From contig USJJ01000056.1 of the NCBI GenBank assembly GCA_900554995.1, positions 1-7,304 of the forward strand: a stretch of DNA of 7,304 nt, written 5' to 3'. This DNA comes from an uncultured Ruminococcus sp. (GTDB taxonomy: Bacteria > Bacillota > Clostridia > Oscillospirales > Acutalibacteraceae). Position 1 is the stretch's first letter; each line of letters starts with the position of its first letter. The notes under the pieces are model-generated. The model saw nothing but the letters and a program-made list of their open reading frames with translations, made no database searches and had not been told where the DNA came from. The translations under genes were made by a program, and so were the position numbers. Positions 1-6,004 of this stretch are shown one piece after another.

Positions 1-58
1 TTCACACCCGACGACGCTTCACGATATTCAGACTCATTCGCTTGAGGGCGGATATTAA
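1..58 (+). CDS. 3' tail of an unidentified rightward gene (partial)
   Basis: A rightward gene probably ends here, because a strong rightward terminator follows at 77-119. Two frames close nearby. One reads SHPTTLHDIQTHSLEGGY and stops with TAA at 56-58; the other reads FTPDDASRYSDSFA and stops with TGA at 43-45. The first is preferred weakly: its codons (CCG, ACG, CTT, TCG) resemble those of the other genes, and it ends 18 nt before the terminator stem. Too little is present to identify a family, and the choice of frame is uncertain. Confidence 0.35.
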   Translation, partial: SHPTTLHDIQTHSLEGGY

Positions 59-76
59 TCCTATAAAAAATATAAT

Positions 77-119
77 TGAGTCGAAACACATAGATTTGTT
101 GTGTTTCGACTCATTTTTT
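77..119 (+). terminator. Rho-independent terminator of the upstream rightward gene
   Basis: Arms 77-90 and 100-113 form a perfect 14-bp stem around a 9-nt loop and are followed at once by six T residues (114-119). On the opposite strand the stem is followed by mixed A/T sequence rather than an immediate T run. It therefore reads mainly as a rightward terminator, insulating pnp from convergent transcription. Confidence 0.85.
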
Positions 120-164
120 ATACTTTTTTATTATTTAAAAACTTCGTCCAACTTACAGTATGGT

Positions 165-209
165 AAAAAAAGACTGCACCATAGCTCACAAGGAACTATA
201 ATACAGCCT
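165..209 (-). terminator. Rho-independent terminator of pnp
   Basis: Read leftward, 209-196 pairs with 184-171 to give a 14-bp stem that includes four G-U pairs, with an 11-nt loop. A run of seven U residues (171-165) follows directly, its first base forming the last pair of the stem. It begins 17 nt after the pnp stop codon. The G-U pairs become A-C mismatches in the rightward RNA, so only leftward transcripts fold well here. Confidence 0.75.
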
Positions 210-226
210 CAATTATTGCTTATTGA

Positions 227-2440
227 TTATTTGCGCTCTCTTCTTCCGCCTCTCGGGCCACCTCTGCGGCGGTCACCTGACGGACGTCTCGGAGCGTCGG
301 AAATCTCATTCTCCGGAACAAGACCTTCAACCTCGATAAGAGCCTCACGGCGCGAAAGATTGATTCTTCCCTGGTCATCAATCTCACGAACCTTAACGAT
401 AACCTCGTCGCCTACGTTGACAACGTCTGTTACCTTGTCAACTCTCTTGACATCAAGATGGCTGATATGAACAAGGCCTTCCTTGCCCGGTGCAATTTCA
501 ACAAATGCGCCGAAGTCCATAATTCTTGTTACAACGCCCTTGTAAATTGCGCCAACCTCGGGATCGTTGGCGATAGTCTCGATCATAAAGATAGCACGCT
601 TTGCATTCTCAATATCCTGAGAGCAAACAAATACGCTGCCGTCCTCCTCAACATCAACCTTACAATCGCACTCTGCGCAAATCTTCTGGATAACCTTACC
701 CTGCTTACCGATAACCTCGGCAATCTTATCAACAGGAACCTTGGTCGAAAGCATCTTCGGAGCATACTTTGAAAGCTCTTTTCTCGGCTCTGGGATAACC
801 GGAAGCATGATCTCGTCAAGGATATAGCAACGAGCCTTGTATGTCTTTTCAAGGGCTTCCTTGATGATTTCCGGAGTAAGTCCGTGAACCTTGAGGTCCA
901 TCTGAATAGCTGTGATACCCTTCTTTGTACCTGCAACCTTGAAATCCATATCACCAAGATGGTCTTCATCGCCGAAGAAATCCTCAAGACCCTGAATATC
1001 AACCATTGTCATGAAGCGGTCGCCCTCGGTGATAAGTCCGCAGGAGATACCTGCAACGGGAGCCTTGATCGGAACACCGGCTGCCATAAGTGAAAGAGTT
1101 GAGCCGCAGATTGAACCCTGCGAGGTTGAACCGTTTGAGGAAAGAACCTCGGAAACGACACGAATACAGTACGGGAACTCCTCAACCGAAGGAATAACCG
1201 GAAGAAGTGCTCTCTCTGCGAGTGCGCCGTGACCGATTTCACGACGTCCCGGTCCTCTGCTCGGGCGTGTCTCGCCGACTGAGTATGACGGGAAGTTGTA
1301 GTGGTGGATATATCTCTTTTCGGTCTCGTTGTCGATACCGTCGAGCATCTGAACATCGCTCATAGGTCCGAGCGTTGTGATTGAAAGACACTGAGTCTGA
1401 CCGCGAGTGAACATACCTGAACCGTGAACACGGCTGAGGAGGTCAATCTCTGCATTAAGCGGACGAATCTCGTCGATTCCACGGCCGTCAACACGCTTGC
1501 CCTCGTCAAGAAGCCAGCGGCGAACGATGAACTTCTGAAGCTTATACATACAATCGTCGATTTTTGCGATATCGTCGGGATAAACCTCGTCGAACTTCTC
1601 GTGAACAGCGGCGTAGATCGGACGAAGTGCCTCGTCACGGATTCTCTTGTCGTCTGTATCAAGAGCAACCTTAACGTCGTCGATAGCGAACTCCTTGATA
1701 GCCTCAAACATCTCGGGAGACGGATCGTTTGACGGGAAGTCGATCTTCTCCTTGCCAACCTCGGCACGAATGCCCTCGATGAACTTAACGATTTCCTGGT
1801 TAACCTTGTGAGCATACATGATTCCGTCGAACATATCCTCATTGGATACCTCGTTTGCGCCTGCCTCGATCATTGCAACAAGATCCTTGGTAGAAGCAAC
1901 CGTAACGGCCATCTGAGAAACCTTTCTCTGCTCCTCGGTCGGGTTGATTACGTACTCACCGTCAATAAGACCTACGGAAACGCCTGAAATCGGGCCGTCC
2001 CATGGAATAGCCGAAATCGAAATAGCAACCGAAACACCGATCATAGCGGTAATCTCAGGTGAGCAATCGGGGTCAACCGACATAACTGTTGCAACAACAC
2101 CTACATCGTTACGCATATCCTTCGGGAAAAGCGGACGAATCGGACGGTCGATAACACGGGAAGCAAGTGTTGCCTTCTCGGAAGCCTTGCCCTCACGGCG
2201 CTGGAATGAACCGGGAATACGGCCTACTGAATAAAGCTTCTCCTCAAAATCAACGGAAAGAGGGAAGAAGTCAACGCCCTCTCTGGGCTTGTCTGCCATG
2301 GTGGCTGTGCAGAGAACCTCAGTCTCGCCGTAACGGATAAGACATGAGCCGCCTGCAAGCTGAGCCATTTTACCGGTCTCGACTACGAGCGGACGTCCTG
2401 CAAGAGTTGTTTCAAATTTTCTGAAATCCTTGAAAAACAT
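227..2440 (-). CDS. pnp: Polyribonucleotide nucleotidyltransferase (PNPase)
   Basis: PNPase degrades RNA 3' to 5' by phosphorolysis, releasing nucleoside diphosphates, and can run in reverse to add 3' tails; it works as a cytosolic trimer. The 737-residue length is slightly longer than typical. Domains in order are: first RNase PH-like core (about 10-140), all-helical linker (about 240-320), second RNase PH core (about 325-550), KH domain (about 565-625) with GxxG loop IGKQGK at 578-582, and S1 domain (about 630-700). The phosphate-site segment SSNGSTSQGS lies at 434-443. D493 and D499 in the DEDHLGDMDF segment match the metal-binding aspartates known as D486 and D492 in the E. coli enzyme. 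The tail after 715 is rich in Arg/Gly, as is common for an RNA-binding extension. The ATG start has AGAGAGG at 2449-2455, 8 nt upstream. It follows rpsO on the same strand, the usual order, so co-transcription from the rpsO promoter is likely. The stop is TAA. Confidence 0.98.
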   Translation of the reverse strand: MFFKDFRKFETTLAGRPLVVETGKMAQLAGGSCLIRYGETEVLCTATMADKPREGVDFFPLSVDFEEKLYSVGRIPGSFQRREGKASEKATLASRVIDRPIRPLFPKDMRNDVGVVATVMSVDPDCSPEITAMIGVSVAISISAIPWDGPISGVSVGLIDGEYVINPTEEQRKVSQMAVTVASTKDLVAMIEAGANEVSNEDMFDGIMYAHKVNQEIVKFIEGIRAEVGKEKIDFPSNDPSPEMFEAIKEFAIDDVKVALDTDDKRIRDEALRPIYAAVHEKFDEVYPDDIAKIDDCMYKLQKFIVRRWLLDEGKRVDGRGIDEIRPLNAEIDLLSRVHGSGMFTRGQTQCLSITTLGPMSDVQMLDGIDNETEKRYIHHYNFPSYSVGETRPSRGPGRREIGHGALAERALLPVIPSVEEFPYCIRVVSEVLSSNGSTSQGSICGSTLSLMAAGVPIKAPVAGISCGLITEGDRFMTMVDIQGLEDFFGDEDHLGDMDFKVAGTKKGITAIQMDLKVHGLTPEIIKEALEKTYKARCYILDEIMLPVIPEPRKELSKYAPKMLSTKVPVDKIAEVIGKQGKVIQKICAECDCKVDVEEDGSVFVCSQDIENAKRAIFMIETIANDPEVGAIYKGVVTRIMDFGAFVEIAPGKEGLVHISHLDVKRVDKVTDVVNVGDEVIVKVREIDDQGRINLSRREALIEVEGLVPENEISDAPRRPSGDRRRGGPRGGRRERK

Positions 2441-2475
2441 TTTTAATACCTCTCTGTAAAAATTTTTATTTCTAC

Positions 2476-2556
2476 GTCGGGCAAGGATTTAGCAATAAAT
2501 CCGCAGTTTGAGCTTCAAGCTGTCGATTCACTGCTAAAACCGATAAGCTGCCCGAC
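2476..2556 (-). promoter_or_regulatory. Structured multibranch RNA element in the pnp leader
   Basis: An 81-nt element is closed by a perfect 8-bp helix (2476-2483 with 2549-2556). Inside lie a 7-bp hairpin (2485-2491/2496-2502, 4-nt loop) and a second arm (2503-2507/2530-2534) that can hold an inner 4-bp stem (2511-2514/2518-2521). Together they suggest a three-way junction. An alternative 7-bp helix (2488-2494 with 2532-2538) would disrupt both inner arms, so two folds are possible. It ends 35 nt before the pnp start codon and has no immediate U run, so it is not a simple terminator. Orientation is inferred from the pnp leader. It matches no riboswitch I recognise. Confidence 0.5.
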
Positions 2557-2584
2557 AAATAGATACTTTTTAAATATCGACACA

Positions 2585-2616
2585 GAGGCAGACAGTAAAA
2601 GAATGCTGTCTGCCTC
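2585..2616 (-). promoter_or_regulatory. Hairpin between rpsO and pnp, possible processing site
   Basis: Arms 2585-2595 and 2606-2616 form a perfect 11-bp stem with a 10-nt loop, starting 12 nt after the rpsO stop codon. No T run follows in either direction, so intrinsic termination is unlikely. In E. coli the rpsO-pnp spacer carries an RNase III-cut stem used in PNPase autoregulation; a similar processing or 3'-end-protecting role for rpsO mRNA is an inference from position. Its leftward 3' flank (2587-2582, CUCUGU) is complementary to ACAGAG overlapping the pnp ribosome binding site (2457-2452). Confidence 0.55.
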
Positions 2617-2628
2617 ATAATGCCGAAA

Positions 2629-2892
2629 TTATTTACGAATACCGAGTCTTGCAATGATAGCACGATATCTCTCGATATCAACTTTCTGCAAGTAAGCAAG
2701 AAGGTTACGTCTGTGACCAACCATCTTAAGAAGACCTCTTCTTGAATGATGATCCTTCTTGTGTGTCTTGAGATGCTCTGTAAGGTCGTTGATTCTCTTT
2801 GTAAGAACAGCGATCTGAACCTCCGGTGAACCTGTGTCACCCTCGTGAAGAGCGTACTCGGCCATGATAGCCTGCTTCTCTGCCTGTGTCAT
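2629..2892 (-). CDS. rpsO: 30S ribosomal protein S15
   Basis: S15 is a primary 16S rRNA-binding protein that nucleates assembly of the 30S platform. The 87-residue product is near the usual 88-89. It shows family segments [12 protein letters not shown] (20-31), [12 protein letters not shown] (44-55) and the RNA-contacting RRNLLAYL region (61-68), ending in IARLGIRK. The start chosen is the ATG at 2890-2892, giving MTQAEK. The frame is open further upstream to 2994, but that part encodes no S15 residues and lies in the leader, and only the chosen ATG has a GAGGTGA ribosome binding site at the right distance. It has its own strong promoter and a structured leader, and pnp follows 188 nt downstream. 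S15 classically represses its own translation by binding its leader. The stop is TAA. Confidence 0.97.
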   Translation of the reverse strand: MTQAEKQAIMAEYALHEGDTGSPEVQIAVLTKRINDLTEHLKTHKKDHHSRRGLLKMVGHRRNLLAYLQKVDIERYRAIIARLGIRK

Positions 2893-2997
2893 AATTTTCA
2901 CCTCATTAAAATAATATTTTGCGCCGACCTCCCAGGTTACGGCAGGTGAACACCGCATTGCGGTAAAACCCGTAATCCGAGAAAGCGGAAACACAAC
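2893..2997 (-). promoter_or_regulatory. rpsO leader, candidate S15 autoregulatory RNA
   Basis: A leader of about 105 nt separates the predicted transcription start from the rpsO ATG. Visible pairings are a hairpin at 2952-2964 (ACCGC/GCGGT), a hairpin at 2923-2943 (GCCG/CGGC plus ACCT/AGGT), and TTCACCT (2950-2944), which is perfectly complementary to AGGTGAA (2903-2897) covering the ribosome binding site. A competing helix joins 2970-2978 to 2935-2942 with one bulged A and would break the 2923-2943 hairpin. Ribosome-site occlusion switched by S15 is the expected logic of S15 leaders; that this RNA does so is inferred. Confidence 0.6.
2898..2904 (-). promoter_or_regulatory. Ribosome binding site of rpsO
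   Basis: GAGGTGA lies 5 nt upstream of the ATG at 2892. It fixes the rpsO start against the longer open frame, and it is the target of the complementary leader segment at 2944-2950. Confidence 0.85.
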
Positions 2998-3003
2998 GCT
3001 AGT

Positions 3004-3032
3004 ATTATACCACCCGAAATTGGTTTTGTAAA
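3004..3032 (-). promoter_or_regulatory. Sigma-A-type promoter of rpsO-pnp
   Basis: Read leftward, TTTACA (3032-3027), a 17-nt spacer and a perfect TATAAT (3009-3004) form a near-consensus promoter. Transcription should begin near 2997. It sits just downstream of the lipoprotein terminator, so rpsO-pnp is probably an independent transcription unit. Confidence 0.85.
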
Positions 3033-3040
3033 GAGTTTTT

Positions 3041-3082
3041 ATAAGAAAATTTCAAGGAGCTGTCGCTTTCGGCAACAGCCCC
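3041..3082 (-). terminator. Terminator of the lipoprotein pair
   Basis: Read leftward, 3082-3072 pairs with 3066-3056 in an 11-bp stem with two G-U pairs and a 5-nt CGAAA loop. It is followed by TTGAAATTTTCTT, a broken U-rich tract. It starts 6 nt after the stop of the small lipoprotein gene. The imperfect tract makes it a moderate terminator, so some read-through into rpsO is possible. Confidence 0.7.
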
Positions 3083-3088
3083 TCTTAA

Positions 3089-3466
3089 TCAGCCAATCAC
3101 GGTCACTTTATATGCTTTAATCGTTTTCGGGCTTTTCTTTGAAATCTTTCCGTCGTAGGAAATTTCAAGTGTTGCACCGATTTTGAGAGCGTCACGGCTT
3201 ATTTCCTTGCCGTCCGAATCATAAATCTTATCCGATCCGCCCTTAAACTTGATATAAAGTCCATCCTTGTCATAAAGCTTCGAATAAACGCCGCCGAGAT
3301 CCTGAACATCAACGATAAAATCCTTGCTGTCATCGGAATTTTTGATGCTGTAATTTGCAATTATCGTGCTTGCAGTTTCACTTGTGCTGTCTGATCCGTT
3401 ACCGCAAGATGCAAGTATGAGCAAACCCATTACCGCAATCATAATAACTGAAATAACTTTTTTCAT
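3089..3466 (-). CDS. Small lipoprotein with possible OB-fold-like domain
   Basis: This is a predicted membrane-anchored surface protein of unknown function, 125 residues. The N-terminus MKK plus a hydrophobic stretch (about 4-18) ends in lipobox L18-A19-S20-C21, so C21 should be lipidated. A short Ser/Thr-rich spacer (24-36) is followed by a compact, mostly beta-type domain. Its last part, IGATLEISYDG then KTIKAYKVTVIG, resembles the end of DUF3221/YobA-like small lipoprotein domains, a weak recollection rather than a firm assignment. An in-frame ATG at 3481 exists, but the ATG at 3466 is preferred because GGAG (3476-3479) precedes it by 9 nt and it gives a standard signal peptide. It starts 5 nt after the stop of the larger lipoprotein gene, with the ribosome site inside that gene's last codons, so translation is likely coupled. 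The stop is TGA. Confidence 0.85.
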   Translation of the reverse strand: MKKVISVIMIAVMGLLILASCGNGSDSTSETASTIIANYSIKNSDDSKDFIVDVQDLGGVYSKLYDKDGLYIKFKGGSDKIYDSDGKEISRDALKIGATLEISYDGKISKKSPKTIKAYKVTVIG

Positions 3467-3471
3467 TCCGC

Positions 3472-4728
3472 TTATCTCCATGACATATAAACCGTCTTGC
3501 CGTTCTCTGCAATTGCATACTTTGCGCTCTTTGTTGATTTAGCGTAATCGGCAACTGAAAGTTTTGTAAACTTAATGCTTCTTGATCTCTTCGGCGAGTT
3601 ATGCTCAATAGTTGTTGTGTTCTGAAGTCCGCCTGCAAAAGCCTGTGCCTGCTCAGCGGTCTGGAAATTGATTACATACTCAGCCCGTAACTTTGCCGTC
3701 TGATCCGGATTTACAACATAGCTTCCTGCACTGAGAGTTCCCGGAGTGAAGCCTGTAAGCCACCATGTTGTTGTCGGAGATCTTTGGAACAGGAGATTAT
3801 ACTTGTTCTGATCGTTAACGTCCTGTCTGTAAACCTTAACGCTCATATTTAGCTTCTCTGCATCCGTTACGCAGTTGTAATATGTGCTGTTTGTAGAGCC
3901 GGGGTTACGATTATAAAGACCAAGCTCTGCTCCGATGAGTACAAGACCGTATTGACCCTTCCAGTACTGCATCATCCATTCCTTGTTATTGTAGTTAAAC
4001 TTGACACGAATGGTATCATAGGAAATTGCGCCTGCACCGGAAACATTATCGTATGTCTCCTCAAAACCGAAGTTTCTCTGCCATGCGTCCTCAGCGGTAT
4101 AGAAAACCTGATCCTTATTGCTGTACTTAAATCCGAAAAGACCGGTATCCTTTCCGTCCGGACCTACAACCGTCCAGCTATCGGTTTCCGGGTCATATTT
4201 GAATTTGACAGACTTTGAAAAGCGCTTAAGGCTTGCGTTGAGATCCTTTGCAAACTGCTTATAATCAAACTTTGTTTTGTCCGTCTTATTGTTTGACGAA
4301 TTGCCGCCGTTCGAGCCGCCGTTTGAGCCGCTGTTCGAGCCGCCGTTTGAGCTGCCGCCGTTGCTCGGTGTATAGCTGCCGCCGTTATTTGAGCCGCTGT
4401 CAACATAGCCTGCATTTGTGTCCACCGTGCCGATGGCGTTGCCGTTGTTGTCGATTACGTCAATGACATTTGTTGACTGATCAAACTTCCAGTTATTACC
4501 GCATTTATTACATGTGTATGAACCGTCCTTGTTATCGGTAATATTTGTTGACTGACAAATCGGACAGCAAAGCTGATTTCCGTTAGCATCAAGCAACGGA
4601 GCTGCAAGTGTGCCGGAATCCTTCTTGGTTTGACCGATCAGATTACAACCGGGAAATATAGTAAGAATAATGAGTGTGAGAACGCAGATGATCGAGATCA
4701 CTCTGGTCTTTCTTCCTTTGTTTTCCAT
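3472..4728 (-). CDS. DUF4474-like lipoprotein with zinc ribbon
   Basis: This 418-residue predicted surface lipoprotein has no known function. Basic residues (4-9) and a hydrophobic segment (10-25) lead to an atypical lipobox F25-P26-G27-C28. A short segment precedes a zinc-ribbon-like motif with C55-x2-C58 and C73-x2-C76. A low-complexity Gly/Ser/Asn linker covers about 107-148. From about 170 to 335 lies a domain resembling DUF4474: the features recognised are AWQRNFGFEETYD (215-227), a predicted beta strand before EWMMQYWKGQYGL (250-262) and GLYNR (270-274). The C-terminal part (340-418) is mixed, with a basic patch KRSRS at 380-384. GGAGG lies 13 nt before the ATG, which is long. It is the first gene after its promoter and is coupled to the small lipoprotein downstream. 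The DUF4474 call is from memory of family motifs. The stop is TAA. Confidence 0.88.
   Translation of the reverse strand: MENKGRKTRVISIICVLTLIILTIFPGCNLIGQTKKDSGTLAAPLLDANGNQLCCPICQSTNITDNKDGSYTCNKCGNNWKFDQSTNVIDVIDNNGNAIGTVDTNAGYVDSGSNNGGSYTPSNGGSSNGGSNSGSNGGSNGGNSSNNKTDKTKFDYKQFAKDLNASLKRFSKSVKFKYDPETDSWTVVGPDGKDTGLFGFKYSNKDQVFYTAEDAWQRNFGFEETYDNVSGAGAISYDTIRVKFNYNNKEWMMQYWKGQYGLVLIGAELGLYNRNPGSTNSTYYNCVTDAEKLNMSVKVYRQDVNDQNKYNLLFQRSPTTTWWLTGFTPGTLSAGSYVVNPDQTAKLRAEYVINFQTAEQAQAFAGGLQNTTTIEHNSPKRSRSIKFTKLSVADYAKSTKSAKYAIAENGKTVYMSWR
3476..3479 (-). promoter_or_regulatory. Ribosome binding site deciding the small lipoprotein start
   Basis: GGAG read leftward lies inside the last sense codons of the upstream gene and 9 nt before the ATG at 3466. 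It supports that ATG rather than the one at 3481, and it implies translational coupling. Confidence 0.65.
4303..4350 (-). repeat. 12-bp tandem repeat encoding the SNGG linker
   Basis: Four consecutive 12-bp units (4303-4314, 4315-4326, 4327-4338, 4339-4350) of the form GCCGCYGTTYGA differ only at C/T positions. On the coding strand each gives Ser-Asn-Gly/Ser-Gly. A partial, shifted copy continues to 4362. Such units can expand or contract by slippage in frame, changing the linker length without breaking the protein. Confidence 0.85.
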
Positions 4729-4741
4729 CTCTTCTTCTGAA

Positions 4742-4746
4742 CCTCC
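4742..4746 (-). promoter_or_regulatory. Distant ribosome binding site of the DUF4474-like gene
   Basis: GGAGG read leftward lies 13 nt before the ATG at 4728, longer than the usual 5-9. No alternative start codon in frame lies closer. The purine-rich AGAAGAAGAG next to the ATG may help initiation. Low translation efficiency is a possible consequence. Confidence 0.5.
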
Positions 4747-4760
4747 GTAAATTTTTTCTT

Positions 4761-4789
4761 ATTATAACACACTATCCGGAAAAAAGCAA
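4761..4789 (-). promoter_or_regulatory. Sigma-A promoter of the lipoprotein pair
   Basis: Read leftward, TTGCTT (4789-4784), a 17-nt spacer and TATAAT (4766-4761) are present, preceded by the extended -10 element TGT directly before TATAAT. The start would fall near 4754, giving a short leader of about 26 nt. It is divergent from the nahK promoter, with about 23 bp between the two -35 boxes. Confidence 0.75.
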
Positions 4790-4812
4790 CCGCTGTTTTA
4801 CGTTTAAAAATA

Positions 4813-4841
4813 TTGACTAAATCATCAAATGCGTATATAAT
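4813..4841 (+). promoter_or_regulatory. Sigma-A promoter of the nahK operon
   Basis: TTGACT (4813-4818), a 17-nt spacer and a perfect TATAAT (4836-4841) give a near-consensus promoter with a start near 4848. The leader is about 26 nt and contains only AGGAG (4862-4866) before the ATG. No clear operator repeat or riboswitch fits in that space. Confidence 0.85.
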
Positions 4842-4873
4842 GTTTAAGAATAATTGTCAATAGGAGTTTTAAT

Positions 4874-6004
4874 ATGCAGGAGATTAACTCGGCATCACTG
4901 GAAAAAATAATTGATGCTTTTCCGTTCAGCGGTGAACTGACCCGCATCAAGTCGACGGACACAGGTCTTATCAACTCAACCTATATGCTCACTTTTTTCG
5001 ACGGAAACCAGGAATTTGAATACGTTTTGCAGAAGATAAATACAAACGTTTTCAAAAAGCCGGATGAACTTATGTCGAACATAATGAACGTTACGGGATT
5101 TCTTCGTAACAAGATAAATCTTTCGGGCGGCAATGCCAACAGAGAGACGCTTACATTTCTTTATACAAAGAACAACACGCCGTATTTTCTTGACAGCGAA
5201 AACAACTGCTGGAGGAGCTACGTTTATATCGGCAAATGCTATACCTGCGATAAAATTGATTCTGCGGCAAAAGCGTTTCGCTCGGGCAAGGCATTCGGTA
5301 AGTTTCAGGAAATGCTTTCTGACTACCCTGCCGCAAGCCTCTTTGAAACAATTCCTCATTTTCATGACACACCGTCAAGATATGCCGCTTTAAAAGAAGC
5401 TGTTGACAATAATCTTTCGGGCAGGGTTGATAACATAACGAATGAGCTCAAATTTGCTTTTGACCGTGAAAAAGACGCTTCAAGACTTGTTGACCTTGTT
5501 GCAGAAGGAAAAATTCCGATGCGTGTTACTCATAACGACACAAAGATTAACAATGTGCTTTTCGACAGTATCACAAATGAGGCAATCTGTGTAATCGACC
5601 TTGATACCATTATGCCGGGACTTTCTCTTTACGACTTCGGCGACAGCATACGTTCGGGCGCAGTTACATCGGATGAAAATGAAAAGGATCTTTCAAAATA
5701 CGGCCTTGATCTTGAGCTTTTCAAAAGCTACACAGAGGGATTCCTTTCCGAAGCAGGCATGGCTCTCAACGAAGAGGAGGTTCGCAACCTCGCCTTTTCG
5801 GCAAAGCTGATGACGCTGGAATGCGGAGTACGTTTTCTCACCGATTACCTCAACGGCGACACATATTTCAAGACCGAATATCCCGAACATAACCTTGTTA
5901 GATGCAGGACTCAGTTCAAACTCGTTGAGGATATCGAAAAGCATATGGATGAGATGAACGACTGCGTTAACGAAATATACAGGAGGAGTTTGAATGAAGG
6001 CTGA
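4874..6004 (+). CDS. nahK: N-acetylhexosamine 1-kinase (NahK-like)
   Basis: NahK transfers phosphate from ATP to the anomeric hydroxyl of GlcNAc or GalNAc, giving the sugar 1-phosphate; in bifidobacteria it acts in the lacto-N-biose/galacto-N-biose salvage pathway. The 376-residue length is close to the roughly 360 of that enzyme. It belongs to the aminoglycoside/choline kinase fold. The N-lobe has TGLINSTYMLT (30-40) and YVLQKINTNVF (50-60), and HFHDTPSRY (162-170) is typical of NahK. The catalytic loop RVTHNDTKINNVLFD (217-231) carries D222 and N227. The metal-binding motif VIDLDTIMPG (240-249) has D242, and YDFGDSIR (253-260) and KTEYPEHNLVR (333-343) also match. ATG is preceded by AGGAG at 4862-4866. 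Exact sugar preference cannot be read from sequence. No phosphorylase or epimerase gene is nearby, so substrate supply is unknown. Its end overlaps the next gene by 11 nt. The stop is TGA. Confidence 0.88.
   Translation: MQEINSASLEKIIDAFPFSGELTRIKSTDTGLINSTYMLTFFDGNQEFEYVLQKINTNVFKKPDELMSNIMNVTGFLRNKINLSGGNANRETLTFLYTKNNTPYFLDSENNCWRSYVYIGKCYTCDKIDSAAKAFRSGKAFGKFQEMLSDYPAASLFETIPHFHDTPSRYAALKEAVDNNLSGRVDNITNELKFAFDREKDASRLVDLVAEGKIPMRVTHNDTKINNVLFDSITNEAICVIDLDTIMPGLSLYDFGDSIRSGAVTSDENEKDLSKYGLDLELFKSYTEGFLSEAGMALNEEEVRNLAFSAKLMTLECGVRFLTDYLNGDTYFKTEYPEHNLVRCRTQFKLVEDIEKHMDEMNDCVNEIYRRSLNEG
5981..5988 (+). promoter_or_regulatory. Ribosome binding site inside the end of nahK
   Basis: AGGAGGAG within the last nahK codons lies 5 nt before the ATG at 5994. 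It supports that start and coupled translation of the two overlapping genes. Confidence 0.85.

Noticed and set aside
42..470. Rightward gene across 42-470
   Set aside because: It runs through two terminators and into pnp on the opposite strand, and its translation has no recognisable features.
583..1842. Several long open frames overlapping pnp on both strands
   Set aside because: They are other-frame readings of the pnp coding sequence, rich in Arg/Ser, without ribosome sites or recognisable domains. PNPase similarity covers the whole interval in its own frame.
2476..2556. A tRNA or tRNA-like gene
   Set aside because: The closing stem and arms superficially resemble a cloverleaf, but no T-loop GTTCRANTC motif or proper anticodon arm can be placed on either strand.
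2476..2556. A small inverted-repeat mobile element (MITE)
   Set aside because: The ends are only 8 bp long, no target-site duplication flanks them, and no second copy is in the window.
2571..2604. A leftward promoter for pnp alone (TTTACT, 17 nt, TATTTA)
   Set aside because: The -10 box matches the consensus poorly and the site overlaps the 11-bp hairpin. Co-transcription from the rpsO promoter explains expression better.
2893..2994. N-terminal extension of rpsO starting at 2994
   Set aside because: The extra 34 residues have no S15 similarity and overlap the leader structures. The predicted transcription start (about 2997) would leave almost no room for a ribosome site.
4303..4350. CRISPR-like repeats
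   Set aside because: The units are contiguous 12-mers with no spacers, and they code for a protein linker.
4164..4466. Open frames with Ala/Arg/Cys-rich repeats over the SNGG linker region
   Set aside because: They are out-of-frame translations of the 12-bp tandem repeat and lack start signals.
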